From Clostridia bacterium (GTDB lineage Bacteria; Bacillota_A; Clostridia; Monoglobales; Monoglobaceae): a DNA stretch of 38,855 nucleotides. The translations under genes and the position numbers were made by a program. The stretch covers positions 1-38,855 of the forward strand of contig JAFSDQ010000001.1 of assembly GCA_017436135.1 (NCBI GenBank), given 5' to 3'. The notes under the pieces are model-generated. The model had not been told where the DNA came from. It made no database searches and saw only the letters and a program-made list of their open reading frames with translations. Positions 8,265-17,769 of the stretch are shown here, piece after piece (within the stretch, counting starts at the first letter, position 1; each line of letters begins with the position of its first letter).

Positions 8265-11189
8265 ATGAAAAGAATCTTCAGTGTTTTGCTTGCGGTGGCA
8301 TTGCTGCTCTCAATGGGCGCTTCTTCCGCAGGCGCAACAGATGCACTCACTGTGAGTATTGAGGAGGTCGGCTCGGTCACAAAGCTTGCAGGCAGCATAG
8401 ATGCAACCTTTGGTAAAGAAATTTTGCCCGAGTCATTGACGGACAGAGTTATATTAAAGACAGGGCTTGCAGAAGTCCCGATAAGCACCGTTGTTACTGA
8501 AAATGTTCTGACAATCAGCTATGGTGAGCTGGAGGAAAATCAGACATACACCCTGACCTTAAAGGCGGGTATCGAGGCGGCTGACGGAAGCGCACTTGAA
8601 AGTGATGCTACAGTGACCTTTACAACAGACCAAAGTGCATATAGAGTTAAGTCAGAAGCACCGTACACCCCGAATTATGCCGAACATTCTTCACCTAAAT
8701 TGTTAGACTCGGGCATTTATGTTGCAACAGGACAGGTGCGCTATAGACCCGAACACTCGGCAGCTTACGACAATAAAGCGGAGATGGCTCTATGGCAGCC
8801 AAATACAATGATAACAGATAAGTATAGTTATTTGGTAGATAACGGATTGACAGACACCATCACAACCGACTTTGCAATTGAATTCAGTTTTGAGGATTTA
8901 GGCACAGCGGGCACAGGCGGCAGATACTTTACAATAGCACCTGATAAATTTGCTAAAGAGCCAAACGGAAATAACAACACCTTTACTATTATGCCTAAAA
9001 CAACAGAGGCGAGAACACAAATTCAGCTTACCGAGTCAACCGCAACAAACCCGATGATTCAGCTTGCAGAGGGAACAAACACAACCCTGAATTTGCAGAA
9101 GAATACAAGAGGGCTCTACGAGGTAAAAATGGTTTCGTGTATGGGTGGCGACGGCAACTTTGATATGGAGATGAGCTCGGGCACAGCCTCTGCAATGGTA
9201 GATTTTGATAAGTATGAGTCATTTGGTTCGTTTGCTGCATTTAACGATGGTAAAGCGACTTATGCAGAAAACGCAACATTTTACGGAAGCTTTAATATCT
9301 ACAGAATTACACCTCTTGGTGTACTTGATTCAGGTAAGAACGGAAGCAGATATAAAATTATAATGAATGACGATATAGCAGAGTTTCCCGAAACAGGAAT
9401 ATTTGTTGAGTCGAATTATAAAGCGGCAACAAGAACATTTACTATCCCGATGTCCGAGATGGAGAGTGTTTCAATGCCGATATCTCTTGAAGGTCTAAAG
9501 ACTGATGACGGTGCATTCAGCACAGGCAAGGTAACACTTGACCTTAACAAAACAATCGTTGTCAACAACAATCTGGGCTTTGGTGCATCTGTTAATGTAG
9601 AAAATCATATTAAGAAAAACAAGCATACCTTCAGCGTTGAATTTGACAACGTAATAGATGAAGCATCAATTGATGGCAATGTTTATCTTAAAAAGCAAGG
9701 GACATCAAACGAGATAGCAGTTACCGCTTCAAAGTCAGAATCCAACGAAAAAGAAATTGTGGTAGTCTTCCCGACACTTGAAGAAAACTCTACCTATATA
9801 TTAGGCTTCCGCGGTAATGACACAATGGACAAGGACAGATGTATCTGCGCGTTAGATGCCGATACCGACTATTGGCTGCATAAGAATTTAGAAATAAAGC
9901 TTATAACAGATATATACATTTATCAGGAATATCTGGAAGAGAAACAAATTCTCGACAAGACCTACAGCGAGATGGAGGACGGTCCTTACACAGATGCAGA
10001 CACAAATATGTATCTGCAAAGCACATTTGAAACAACAAAGCCAAGCACAAAGGATTTGACGGTCAAAACCGCAACAAAGGACTCAAAGACCCTGAAGTAT
10101 CTGCAAATGGGAATTGACGGCAGCATTGTCAGGGACTCGTATTACGGATACACATTCCCGACTCCTGTAACAGAAGAGGATGTTGTGCTTGATTTGATAT
10201 TCAAGCTTGAGGGTCCCACTCCCCAGAGCCGGGGAATTCGTGTGGAAAGTAATATAGTACACAACCTTATGAGTGCACCCTCTGCGCAAAAGGATGAGTT
10301 TGGCTACTATCATCTGAGATATCTGTTTGAAAGAGGCACAGACGGAAAGTACGATGTAAAGGTTTATGATGCACTTAAATCATTGAATACAACGATAGCT
10401 ACAACAGACGCCAACCTTGCATCGCTGAAGAATATTACGTGTCAGCAATACGGCGGTGCCGCATATTTGAACAAGGGTACATATTTTAATATTGCACAGT
10501 TTAAGCTTACAAAGGTTTTATCCCCCAAGGTTGATGCAGACAACTCAAACCTTGATAATATCAGCAGAAGTGCAGACGAAATAGTTGCTAAGCTTTCTAT
10601 CCCCGCAAAGAGCGAGAGTGTAACCGAAGATTTGTTCGGGATTACACGGACATCCGACGGGGCAAAGATTAAAACCGAGCTTGTATCCTACGATGAAGAA
10701 ACCGCTACAGTACGCCTGAAGCTGAAGGAATACCTGACCTCGGGGGAGGAATATAAATTGAGCTTTACGGGCCTTGAAAGTGTGCTCGGTGATAAGGCAA
10801 CGGTGAACAATTCATATAGCTTTACCGCAGGCGGTACGGGTATTAAAACAGAAGGCGTTGTGTTTAAAAAGGGAAGCGAGGTAATAACCGAGCTCGAGAC
10901 AGGCACAGGAGACTTTTCGGCTACAGCAAGCATAGCCTCCGAGGAAGGAAATACAGAAAACAGTGTCAGAGTATTTTTGATATTGTATGATGATACGGGC
11001 TTGATTGTAAGTATTGCAGAGCAGGCAGGCACAGCATCGGCAACTGCCTCACCTGTGACAGCCACCTTGAGCGGACAGACAATCAAGCAGGGATATAAAC
11101 TGAAATGTTATGTATGGCAGAATACATCTGCTGAACAAAGAGTTTCACTCTTTAATGTTGCAGAGATAGCAACCGATGCAGACATATAG
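8265..11189 (+). CDS. Exported modular surface protein with Ig-like and beta-sandwich modules
   Basis: The protein has 974 residues; the ATG at 8265 is 11 nt after AAAGGAG, preferred over an in-frame GTG at 8253 that overlaps that site. Signal peptide 1-24. Residues ~28-122 look like a bacterial Ig-like (Big_5/SbsA-type) domain (VTFTTDQSAYRV at its end). Residues ~124-420 form a large module rich in beta strands (YVATGQVRYRPEHS, FDMEMSSGTASAMVDF, YGSFNIYRITPLG), possibly a concanavalin-type jelly roll. A second Ig-like domain (~440-530), a diverged sandwich (~550-750), a third Ig-like domain (~755-850) and a C-terminal domain follow. No catalytic motif, SLH domain or sortase signal is visible. 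Function unrecognised; an adhesive or glycan-binding role is inferred from neighbours. Confidence 0.75.
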   Translation: MKRIFSVLLAVALLLSMGASSAGATDALTVSIEEVGSVTKLAGSIDATFGKEILPESLTDRVILKTGLAEVPISTVVTENVLTISYGELEENQTYTLTLKAGIEAADGSALESDATVTFTTDQSAYRVKSEAPYTPNYAEHSSPKLLDSGIYVATGQVRYRPEHSAAYDNKAEMALWQPNTMITDKYSYLVDNGLTDTITTDFAIEFSFEDLGTAGTGGRYFTIAPDKFAKEPNGNNNTFTIMPKTTEARTQIQLTESTATNPMIQLAEGTNTTLNLQKNTRGLYEVKMVSCMGGDGNFDMEMSSGTASAMVDFDKYESFGSFAAFNDGKATYAENATFYGSFNIYRITPLGVLDSGKNGSRYKIIMNDDIAEFPETGIFVESNYKAATRTFTIPMSEMESVSMPISLEGLKTDDGAFSTGKVTLDLNKTIVVNNNLGFGASVNVENHIKKNKHTFSVEFDNVIDEASIDGNVYLKKQGTSNEIAVTASKSESNEKEIVVVFPTLEENSTYILGFRGNDTMDKDRCICALDADTDYWLHKNLEIKLITDIYIYQEYLEEKQILDKTYSEMEDGPYTDADTNMYLQSTFETTKPSTKDLTVKTATKDSKTLKYLQMGIDGSIVRDSYYGYTFPTPVTEEDVVLDLIFKLEGPTPQSRGIRVESNIVHNLMSAPSAQKDEFGYYHLRYLFERGTDGKYDVKVYDALKSLNTTIATTDANLASLKNITCQQYGGAAYLNKGTYFNIAQFKLTKVLSPKVDADNSNLDNISRSADEIVAKLSIPAKSESVTEDLFGITRTSDGAKIKTELVSYDEETATVRLKLKEYLTSGEEYKLSFTGLESVLGDKATVNNSYSFTAGGTGIKTEGVVFKKGSEVITELETGTGDFSATASIASEEGNTENSVRVFLILYDDTGLIVSIAEQAGTASATASPVTATLSGQTIKQGYKLKCYVWQNTSAEQRVSLFNVAEIATDADI
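8634..9524 (+). repeat. Shared ~300-residue module, copy 1
   Basis: Coding repeat whose relatives lie at 11631-12533 and 12861-13775. A 51-bp stretch (GATTTAGGCAC to CACCTGAT, about 8897-8947) is identical to the third copy, and protein similarity to that copy is near-complete across most of the module. Confidence 0.85.
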
Positions 11190-11243
11190 ATGCAGGCAGA
11201 TGATGTTATATTTTATAAATAAAACAGAAAAGGAGAAATAGCT

Positions 11244-14200
11244 ATGAAAAAATTTGTATCCTTATTAACGATAGTTGCAATGCTTATTTGCAATCTGTGC
11301 GTTGCCACAGTATGGGCGGATGCCTCACTTACAATAACTATGGCGGATGTGGAGACAGAAAAGCTTGCAGGGACAGTTTCAGCCTCTTTTAGTGCAGAGG
11401 TTGACCCGGCAACTCTTGACGGCAATATACATCTTATGCTAGGCATCAGTGAAATACCCATTTATGCGACAGTAAACGAAACAACCAAAACACAGGTTGA
11501 TGTAAGCTACGGAGACCTTGTTGAGGGCGAGGAATATACTCTGGAATTTGTCGGTGGAGAAGATGGCATCAAGGATAAAGACGGCAACACCCTCGCAGAG
11601 GATAAGACTGTCACAATCAGCACAAGTCAGTCGGTTTACAGAGTTAAGTCAGAAGCACCGTATACACCTGCATCCTCCGAACATGCTGCAGGGAGTCTGT
11701 TAAACTCGGGTATTTATGTTGGGGCAGGACAGGTGCGCTATAGAGATGACCGCTCAAAGGTGAGTCACGATGGTAAAACGGAGATGGCTCTCTGGCAGGC
11801 AGGTACAATGATAACAGATAAGGGCCATTATAATGCTAGCGGTCACGTTGAAAACACCATCACAACCGATTTTGTAATCGAGTTTTCATTTTTAGACAGG
11901 GGTAGTGCAGGCTCAAGCGGCAGACACTTTACAATTGCATCGGATAAATATGTTATGAACCCAAACGGAAATAACAACACCTTTACTATTATGTCAGCAA
12001 CGACAGAGCCGAGAACAAGCATAAATCTTGCTAATTCAACTGCAGCAAATCCGAAAATTGAGCTTGCAGACGGTACACCCACAACATTGGATTTACAGAT
12101 GAACTCACGGGGACTTTATGATGTAAGACTTGCATCTTGTATGGGTGATGACGGGAACTTTGATATGGAGATGAGCTCGGGCACAGCTTCTGCAATGGTA
12201 GACTTTAAAAAGTACACCTCGTTTGGCTCGTTCAGGGCTTATTCCGATACTGCGTCTCCCTCTGCAGATAACGCAACATATTACGGCAGCTTCAATATCT
12301 ACAGGATTACACCACTTGCAATATTAAAGCACGGCTTTAACAGTGACAGAACAGCGTACGAAATCACAATGAACGACGATATCGCCAAGTTTGGTACAAA
12401 TCCTGTGCTGACACAGGCGAGATATAACAGTGCGACAAGAACCTTTACCATTCAAAAGGCTGATTTGCCTGCAATCCTCACTGTTTCTTTAGAGGGGCTC
12501 CGCAGTGATGACGGTGCATTTGCAGACGAAACCCTGGCGGTAAGCACTATTTTGCCTATCGAGGCGGTAACAGAGAGCGTCAGCATAGAAAAGCTGGCAG
12601 GAAAATTCAGTGTTGAATTAGACCATAATATAGATGCAAAAACATTAAAAAATAAGGTTTCTCTGGTAAAGGACGGCGGCGAGACTGCAGAACAGATTGT
12701 TGCAGCTTTAGACCCGACAGACAGCAAAAAGGTTATTATTACCCACGGCGACCTTGAGGATGATGTAACCTACAAGCTGACCTTTGCCTCGGGCATACTC
12801 GATACAACGGGGGAATACGGAGTTGCAGACCCTGTAGTTATTGATGTAAAGACAGACCAGAGTGTCTACAGAGTTAAGTCATCTGCTCCTTATATGCTGG
12901 ATTCAACCGTTGGCAAAACATACGCCGAATATTCTGGGAGTACACAACTTGAAACCGGCATTTATGTTGCGCAAGGACAGGTGCGCTACAGAACTGACCG
13001 CTCGTCAGCTTACGATAATAAAGCGGAGATGACTCTTTATCAGCCAACTACAAGGATAACAGATAAGTACAGCTATTTGGTAAGTAACGGTTTGACAAAC
13101 ACCATCACAACTGACTTCGCAATTGAATTCAGTTTTAAAGATTTAGGCACAGCGGGCACAGGCGGCAGATACTTTACAATAGCACCTGATGCGTATGCTA
13201 TGAACCCGGACGGAAATAACAATACCTTTACTATTATGCCTAAAACAACAGAGCCGAGAACACAAATTCAGCTTACCGAGTCAACTGCAGACAACCCTAT
13301 GATTCAGCTTGCAGAGGGAACAAACACAACCTTGAATTTACAGGAGAATACACGCGGATTGTATGATGTAAGACTTGCATCCTGTATGGGTGACGACGGC
13401 AACTTTGATATGGAGATGAGCTCGGGTACAGCTTCTGCAATGGTAGATTTTGATAAGTTTGAGTCCTTTGGTTCGTTTGTTGCGTTTAACGATGGCAAGA
13501 CAACATATTCAGAAAACGCAACATATTACGGAAGCTTTAATATCTACAGAATTACACCCCTTGGAATAATGGCAACAGAAAAGGCGGGCGAGAGCTACAA
13601 GATTATAATGAATGACGATATAACAAAGTTCCCCGAAACAGGAATATTTGTTGAGTCAAATTACAATGCAGCGACCCGTACCTTCACAATTCCGCTGAAT
13701 ACAGCCAAGGAATATGTATCGACACCTGCATCGCTTGCGGGGCTGCGTACAAACGACGGTGCGTTCTCGTCAAAGGGAGTAGTATTTGAGGACCTTATTG
13801 AAATAGCTGCAATCAGCGATTTCACAAATCTGTCCACTGAAATTACCGCTACCTATGCAGAACACAAAATGACAGAGGAAACAACCCTCTTCCTGGCAGT
13901 TTACAGTCAGGATAAGATGCTGAAAAAGGTTGCTGTTGCAATCGGCGAGAACCAGGTTACACTTCCCCTTGCCGATGTTGTATGCGAGGAGGGAGATTAT
14001 GCGTTGCTCTTTGTGTTTGACGGCATAACAACAATAAGACCGCTATTGGAAAATCCCTTAAGAGCGGACTATAGAGAGAGTCAGTTGACAACGGCATCGG
14101 TTTTGGGTTTATCAACCCAAAACCTTGCCGCAGCAAGCGTAAGGACAGAGAATTTCTCTGTCCTTGACGCCTACAACGGAGCAGTTGGTGTAAACGATGT

Positions 14201-14636
14201 TTATTATAATCCCCGGACAGGAGAGATAGAGCTTGATGTTACCCTAAACGAGGCGGCAAAAAACAAGGCGGTGACTGTTTCTTCAAACCTGACGGATGTT
14301 AACGGAAATGCTACGGTACTCAGCTTCGCATCTGTCGCACTTGACAAGGCAGAAACAGAGCCGGAAAGCGTTGGGGGTACAGCAATTTTTTTTAAGAAAA
14401 ACGGACAATATGTTGATGATATAGCACAGCAGACAGGAATTACAACCGTTGTGCGCATTGCAAATGCCACAGGGACAACAAAAAACGGAAATGTGAAAAT
14501 TTATGACAATAATATTCTTTGCGGCACAAACAATTTTACAGTAAATGGTGACAGCGTAGAATATATCGAAGTAGATACTTTGGCACACAGCTTTTTGAAA
14601 AGCGGAACAGTAGATTACAGTATAGAGATAGCTTGA
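11244..14636 (+). CDS. Exported modular surface protein with two tandem Ig/sandwich units
   Basis: The protein has 1130 residues, with its ATG after AAAAGGAG. Signal peptide 1-25 (cleavage near TVWA-DA). Two tandem units follow, each an Ig-like domain plus the large module shared with the previous gene: Ig ~27-128 and module ~130-430, then Ig ~435-538 and module ~540-845. The C-terminal ~285 residues hold two or three small beta domains. The motifs FDMEMSSGTASAMVDF and YGSFNIYRITPL occur in both modules. No anchoring motif is seen, so attachment may be through the SLH proteins downstream or by direct wall binding (inference). No enzyme family is recognised. Confidence 0.75.
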   Translation: MKKFVSLLTIVAMLICNLCVATVWADASLTITMADVETEKLAGTVSASFSAEVDPATLDGNIHLMLGISEIPIYATVNETTKTQVDVSYGDLVEGEEYTLEFVGGEDGIKDKDGNTLAEDKTVTISTSQSVYRVKSEAPYTPASSEHAAGSLLNSGIYVGAGQVRYRDDRSKVSHDGKTEMALWQAGTMITDKGHYNASGHVENTITTDFVIEFSFLDRGSAGSSGRHFTIASDKYVMNPNGNNNTFTIMSATTEPRTSINLANSTAANPKIELADGTPTTLDLQMNSRGLYDVRLASCMGDDGNFDMEMSSGTASAMVDFKKYTSFGSFRAYSDTASPSADNATYYGSFNIYRITPLAILKHGFNSDRTAYEITMNDDIAKFGTNPVLTQARYNSATRTFTIQKADLPAILTVSLEGLRSDDGAFADETLAVSTILPIEAVTESVSIEKLAGKFSVELDHNIDAKTLKNKVSLVKDGGETAEQIVAALDPTDSKKVIITHGDLEDDVTYKLTFASGILDTTGEYGVADPVVIDVKTDQSVYRVKSSAPYMLDSTVGKTYAEYSGSTQLETGIYVAQGQVRYRTDRSSAYDNKAEMTLYQPTTRITDKYSYLVSNGLTNTITTDFAIEFSFKDLGTAGTGGRYFTIAPDAYAMNPDGNNNTFTIMPKTTEPRTQIQLTESTADNPMIQLAEGTNTTLNLQENTRGLYDVRLASCMGDDGNFDMEMSSGTASAMVDFDKFESFGSFVAFNDGKTTYSENATYYGSFNIYRITPLGIMATEKAGESYKIIMNDDITKFPETGIFVESNYNAATRTFTIPLNTAKEYVSTPASLAGLRTNDGAFSSKGVVFEDLIEIAAISDFTNLSTEITATYAEHKMTEETTLFLAVYSQDKMLKKVAVAIGENQVTLPLADVVCEEGDYALLFVFDGITTIRPLLENPLRADYRESQLTTASVLGLSTQNLAAASVRTENFSVLDAYNGAVGVNDVYYNPRTGEIELDVTLNEAAKNKAVTVSSNLTDVNGNATVLSFASVALDKAETEPESVGGTAIFFKKNGQYVDDIAQQTGITTVVRIANATGTTKNGNVKIYDNNILCGTNNFTVNGDSVEYIEVDTLAHSFLKSGTVDYSIEIA
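11631..12533 (+). repeat. Shared ~300-residue module, copy 2
   Basis: The most diverged of the three copies: GHYNASGHVENT replaces KYSYLVDNGLTDT, and FKKYTSFGSF replaces FDKYESFGSF. The central segment LYDVRLASCMGDDGNFDMEM is identical to copy 3 and differs from copy 1. Confidence 0.85.
12861..13775 (+). repeat. Shared ~300-residue module, copy 3
   Basis: This copy is a mosaic. Its first half (DKYSYLVSNGLTNT, FKDLGTAGTGGRYFTIAPD) and its end (PETGIFVESNYNAATRTF) match copy 1 in the neighbouring gene, while its centre (DVRLASCMGDDGNF) matches copy 2 in its own gene. Confidence 0.85.
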
Positions 14637-14718
14637 TTTAGTTTTGGAAACAAGATATGTATTTAAAGCGGCAAAGTAATGCCTGCTTAAATCACATAAT
14701 ACGGATGGAGGATGACCG

Positions 14719-17700
14719 ATGAAAAAGATATGCATACTTTTGGTATTAGTTATGTTGCTTTCATGCATAAGCGTTACAAATGTTTTTGCTGCAAAGCGAG
14801 ATGCTTACGCAGGATTTACAGCGTACGGCTTTGATGAAACAACATCGACAAAATGCACGACAAACGGAAAGCTGGGTTCATCAGGTTCAAAGCAGACATA
14901 TACTTATAAAGATGTTGATTTTGGCGAAGATGGTGCCGATGCCGTAATTGTCGGTATTGATACGGTACCCCAGTACGATACAACTTTTAATCTTTACATT
15001 GATGACCCCAAGGGAACTCCTATTGCGTCAATCCTGACCGAGGGTGCAGGCTGGGGCGTTGTTGTTGAGCAATACGCCAAGCTGACAGGGATAGTTAAGG
15101 GCAGACATGATGTTTACCTTGTGACAGGCGGCGACGGAGTTAACTTTTATAATATAACCTTTAATGAAAAAAGCATGGAAAATGCTGTGTATAACAGATA
15201 TGACCCGAACAAAAGCTCGTTTTCGGATATCAGCGATAGCGAGTATAAAGAGGACATAGAAATTATTAATCAGCTTGGCTTTTTGCCTGCAATTGAGAAT
15301 GATATGTATTATCCCAAGATGCCCGTTACCCGAGGTAAGTTTGCCGAGGCTGCCTGCAGAATGCTGGGGGATTCCGCAATTGCGGGCAAAAGCGGACGTT
15401 TCCCTGATGTAAACAGCGAAACACCTTATGCAAACGCCATTAACACTATGGCAGAAATGAATTATATGAACGGCTCCGATGACGGCAATTTCTATCCCGA
15501 GGGCTTTATTACAGCCCACGATGCAGCACTTGTTATGTGCCGTATGCTCGGATACCAGATTTTCGGCATCAGCGAGAGCAATGTAATGACTCTTGCAAAC
15601 AGATACGAGCTGCTCGACGGCGTTCCTGTTGATGCAGTTTTGACGGAGGAAACTCTGGCAAGGGTAATCAAAAATGCCATTGATGCAAGCATTTATGACC
15701 CCGAGAGAATTTACTCAAACGGCAGAGTTGTGTATAAAAAGAGCGATGACGGAATTCTGAGCATAACCTCGAATATATTCAAGGTTGAGGGCTTGATTTC
15801 GGAAAGCGGAATTTCGGGGCTTTCAACACCCGAAACCTCTCTGAAGATTGACGAGATTAAGGTAGACGGCGAAACCTACTTGATTGGCGAAACCATCGCA
15901 AATACTCTTCTGGGCTTTGAATGTGAGCTCTATTATAAAAAAGACGGTGGCAAAAAGACTGTTCTTGCTGTCGCACCTCTTTCAAATATTGATTTGACGG
16001 ATATTGATACACTTCACAGTAAGGTAATATCCATCTCTGCAACCGAGGTTAAATATATTCCCGAAAATGTGGGCAAGGAAAAGGTTTTGAAAATCGCAGA
16101 GGGAACACATATTTTATACAATGGCAAGGCGATTGATGACAGACTGTCAAATCTTATCTCGGAAAACTTCCGCGGATATGTGCGTTACATAGAGAACCTT
16201 GAAAGTACCGTTCTGGTAATTGACGAATACAAAAATATTATTATTGACGCGGCGTATAAAAAGGAAAGAATGATTTACGACTCCATAGAGCCTAAAGCAT
16301 ATTATTTCAAAACAGAGGAATATGATACTTTTTATACAATGGACGGCGTTGCGGTTGAGTACAAGCAGATAGCGCTTGGCTCGGGTGCACTTTTGTATGA
16401 GTCCAAAAACAAGAGTGGCAAAAAGCTTGCCAGAATTGAAATTATACCCGAAAAAGTAACGGGCACATTTAATTTGAGAACCGATGAAAAGGTTTATATT
16501 GATGGCAAACCGTACACCCTTGCGTCTGAATTGAAAGAAACGGTTGTTCTGGGCGAATATGCGACCTGTATTGTCAATATGTTTGACGAGATTATTGATA
16601 TCAAGTATATCGCGGGCGGCAATACAACGGCAGAGAGAGTTGCATGGTTTGTTAACTATAACAATCAAAGCGACCCGTTCAATAGCGAAAAGAAGGTTCG
16701 TTTGCTTGACAGGGACAACAGCATCAATGAATACATCCTTTCAGAAAAATGCACCATTGATGGCAGAAAGATGCAAGAGGGCGAGAATGTGTTCAGCGAG
16801 GATATGCTCAATCAACCCATCAGATATAAGCTCGCAAACGGAAAAATAACTATGGTTGACACAATCAAACCGGGTGAGGGCGGCGACAACGACAAGCTGG
16901 AATCGGCGTTTGATAAAGAAAGTTTTGTAATTGGACGTGCCGACAGGGTATTGCTCTCCAGCAAAGATATGACAAATAAATGCTTTATTTCACAGGATGT
17001 TGCCATTATCTGTCAGCCCGAGAACGAAACAAATCCCGAAAATTATTATTGGATTGAATACAATTCTCTTGACAGCAGTGTAAGGATAAGTGCCTACAGC
17101 TATGACTTCTCCTTTGGAATGGTTGACATTATGATAAACCACGATGTACGCTCGGAGGGGGCTTCAAGAAAATCTATGGTGGTTGCATCTATAGGGGCGG
17201 CTGTTAATACAGAAGGCGATGAGTGTATCATGTTTAAAACTATGAACGGTACAGAGGATTTTACTTATATCATTGATGATAAATATCCCGAGCTGCAATA
17301 TAAGGCGAGTGCCCTGAAGATAGGTGATATAATTGTTCCATATCTTGACAAAGATAAAAAACTGGCAGATTTTAAACTGATGTTCATAAATGGTACGGCG
17401 GAGAGCCGTACATATTCATACGAAGGTGAATTACGTGAAATCAGACCGAGCTTATCTGCCACTTCAAGCTTATCAACAGGAACAAAGAACTCTGCATCAT
17501 ACGAGAGATACGTATACGGAACAGTTGCAGAGCGAAACGGACAATATTTAAAGGTAACTCCTATGGGTACAGAAGGAACGGATCATATTTACCTGAATAC
17601 CAGCAAGGGTGTTACGATAGGCAACCGGTCAGCGAGCGAGGTTCACGTTGTAAATGGGATTGAAATAAGCTCCATTATGCCGGGAGATGTTGCTGTTTTT

Positions 17701-17769
17701 GAGTTCATTGACAGAACATTAAATGTTGTATATATTATAGAGGATTGGGGTGATTATAATGAAGAATAG
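14719..17769 (+). CDS. Large exported protein with internal SLH pair
   Basis: The protein has 1016 residues; ATG 7 nt after GGAGG. Signal peptide 1-24 (NVFA-AK). Residues ~30-150 form a CBM6-like beta-sandwich. Residues ~168-216 and ~228-276 are two SLH domains (FSDISDSEYKEDIEIINQLG ending TRGKFAEAACRMLG; then FPDVNSETPYANAINTMAEM with DGNFYPEGFITAHDAALVM). SLH domains bind secondary wall polymers. The remaining ~740 residues are beta-rich and match no family I recognise; they contain repeated FxVEG and EGTHILYNGKAI-like segments as in S-layer proteins. SLH domains are unusual here in being internal and only two. The 3' end overlaps the next gene by 11 nt. Confidence 0.78.
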   Translation: MKKICILLVLVMLLSCISVTNVFAAKRDAYAGFTAYGFDETTSTKCTTNGKLGSSGSKQTYTYKDVDFGEDGADAVIVGIDTVPQYDTTFNLYIDDPKGTPIASILTEGAGWGVVVEQYAKLTGIVKGRHDVYLVTGGDGVNFYNITFNEKSMENAVYNRYDPNKSSFSDISDSEYKEDIEIINQLGFLPAIENDMYYPKMPVTRGKFAEAACRMLGDSAIAGKSGRFPDVNSETPYANAINTMAEMNYMNGSDDGNFYPEGFITAHDAALVMCRMLGYQIFGISESNVMTLANRYELLDGVPVDAVLTEETLARVIKNAIDASIYDPERIYSNGRVVYKKSDDGILSITSNIFKVEGLISESGISGLSTPETSLKIDEIKVDGETYLIGETIANTLLGFECELYYKKDGGKKTVLAVAPLSNIDLTDIDTLHSKVISISATEVKYIPENVGKEKVLKIAEGTHILYNGKAIDDRLSNLISENFRGYVRYIENLESTVLVIDEYKNIIIDAAYKKERMIYDSIEPKAYYFKTEEYDTFYTMDGVAVEYKQIALGSGALLYESKNKSGKKLARIEIIPEKVTGTFNLRTDEKVYIDGKPYTLASELKETVVLGEYATCIVNMFDEIIDIKYIAGGNTTAERVAWFVNYNNQSDPFNSEKKVRLLDRDNSINEYILSEKCTIDGRKMQEGENVFSEDMLNQPIRYKLANGKITMVDTIKPGEGGDNDKLESAFDKESFVIGRADRVLLSSKDMTNKCFISQDVAIICQPENETNPENYYWIEYNSLDSSVRISAYSYDFSFGMVDIMINHDVRSEGASRKSMVVASIGAAVNTEGDECIMFKTMNGTEDFTYIIDDKYPELQYKASALKIGDIIVPYLDKDKKLADFKLMFINGTAESRTYSYEGELREIRPSLSATSSLSTGTKNSASYERYVYGTVAERNGQYLKVTPMGTEGTDHIYLNTSKGVTIGNRSASEVHVVNGIEISSIMPGDVAVFEFIDRTLNVVYIIEDWGDYNEE

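Noticed and set aside
14662..14691. Hairpin between the second modular protein and the first SLH gene
   Set aside because: The stem is broken by an internal loop and no T-tract follows; it does not look like a terminator splitting the operon.
16147..16668. 173-codon minus-strand frame inside the first SLH gene
   Set aside because: No RBS and no family resemblance; it lies wholly within a supported gene.
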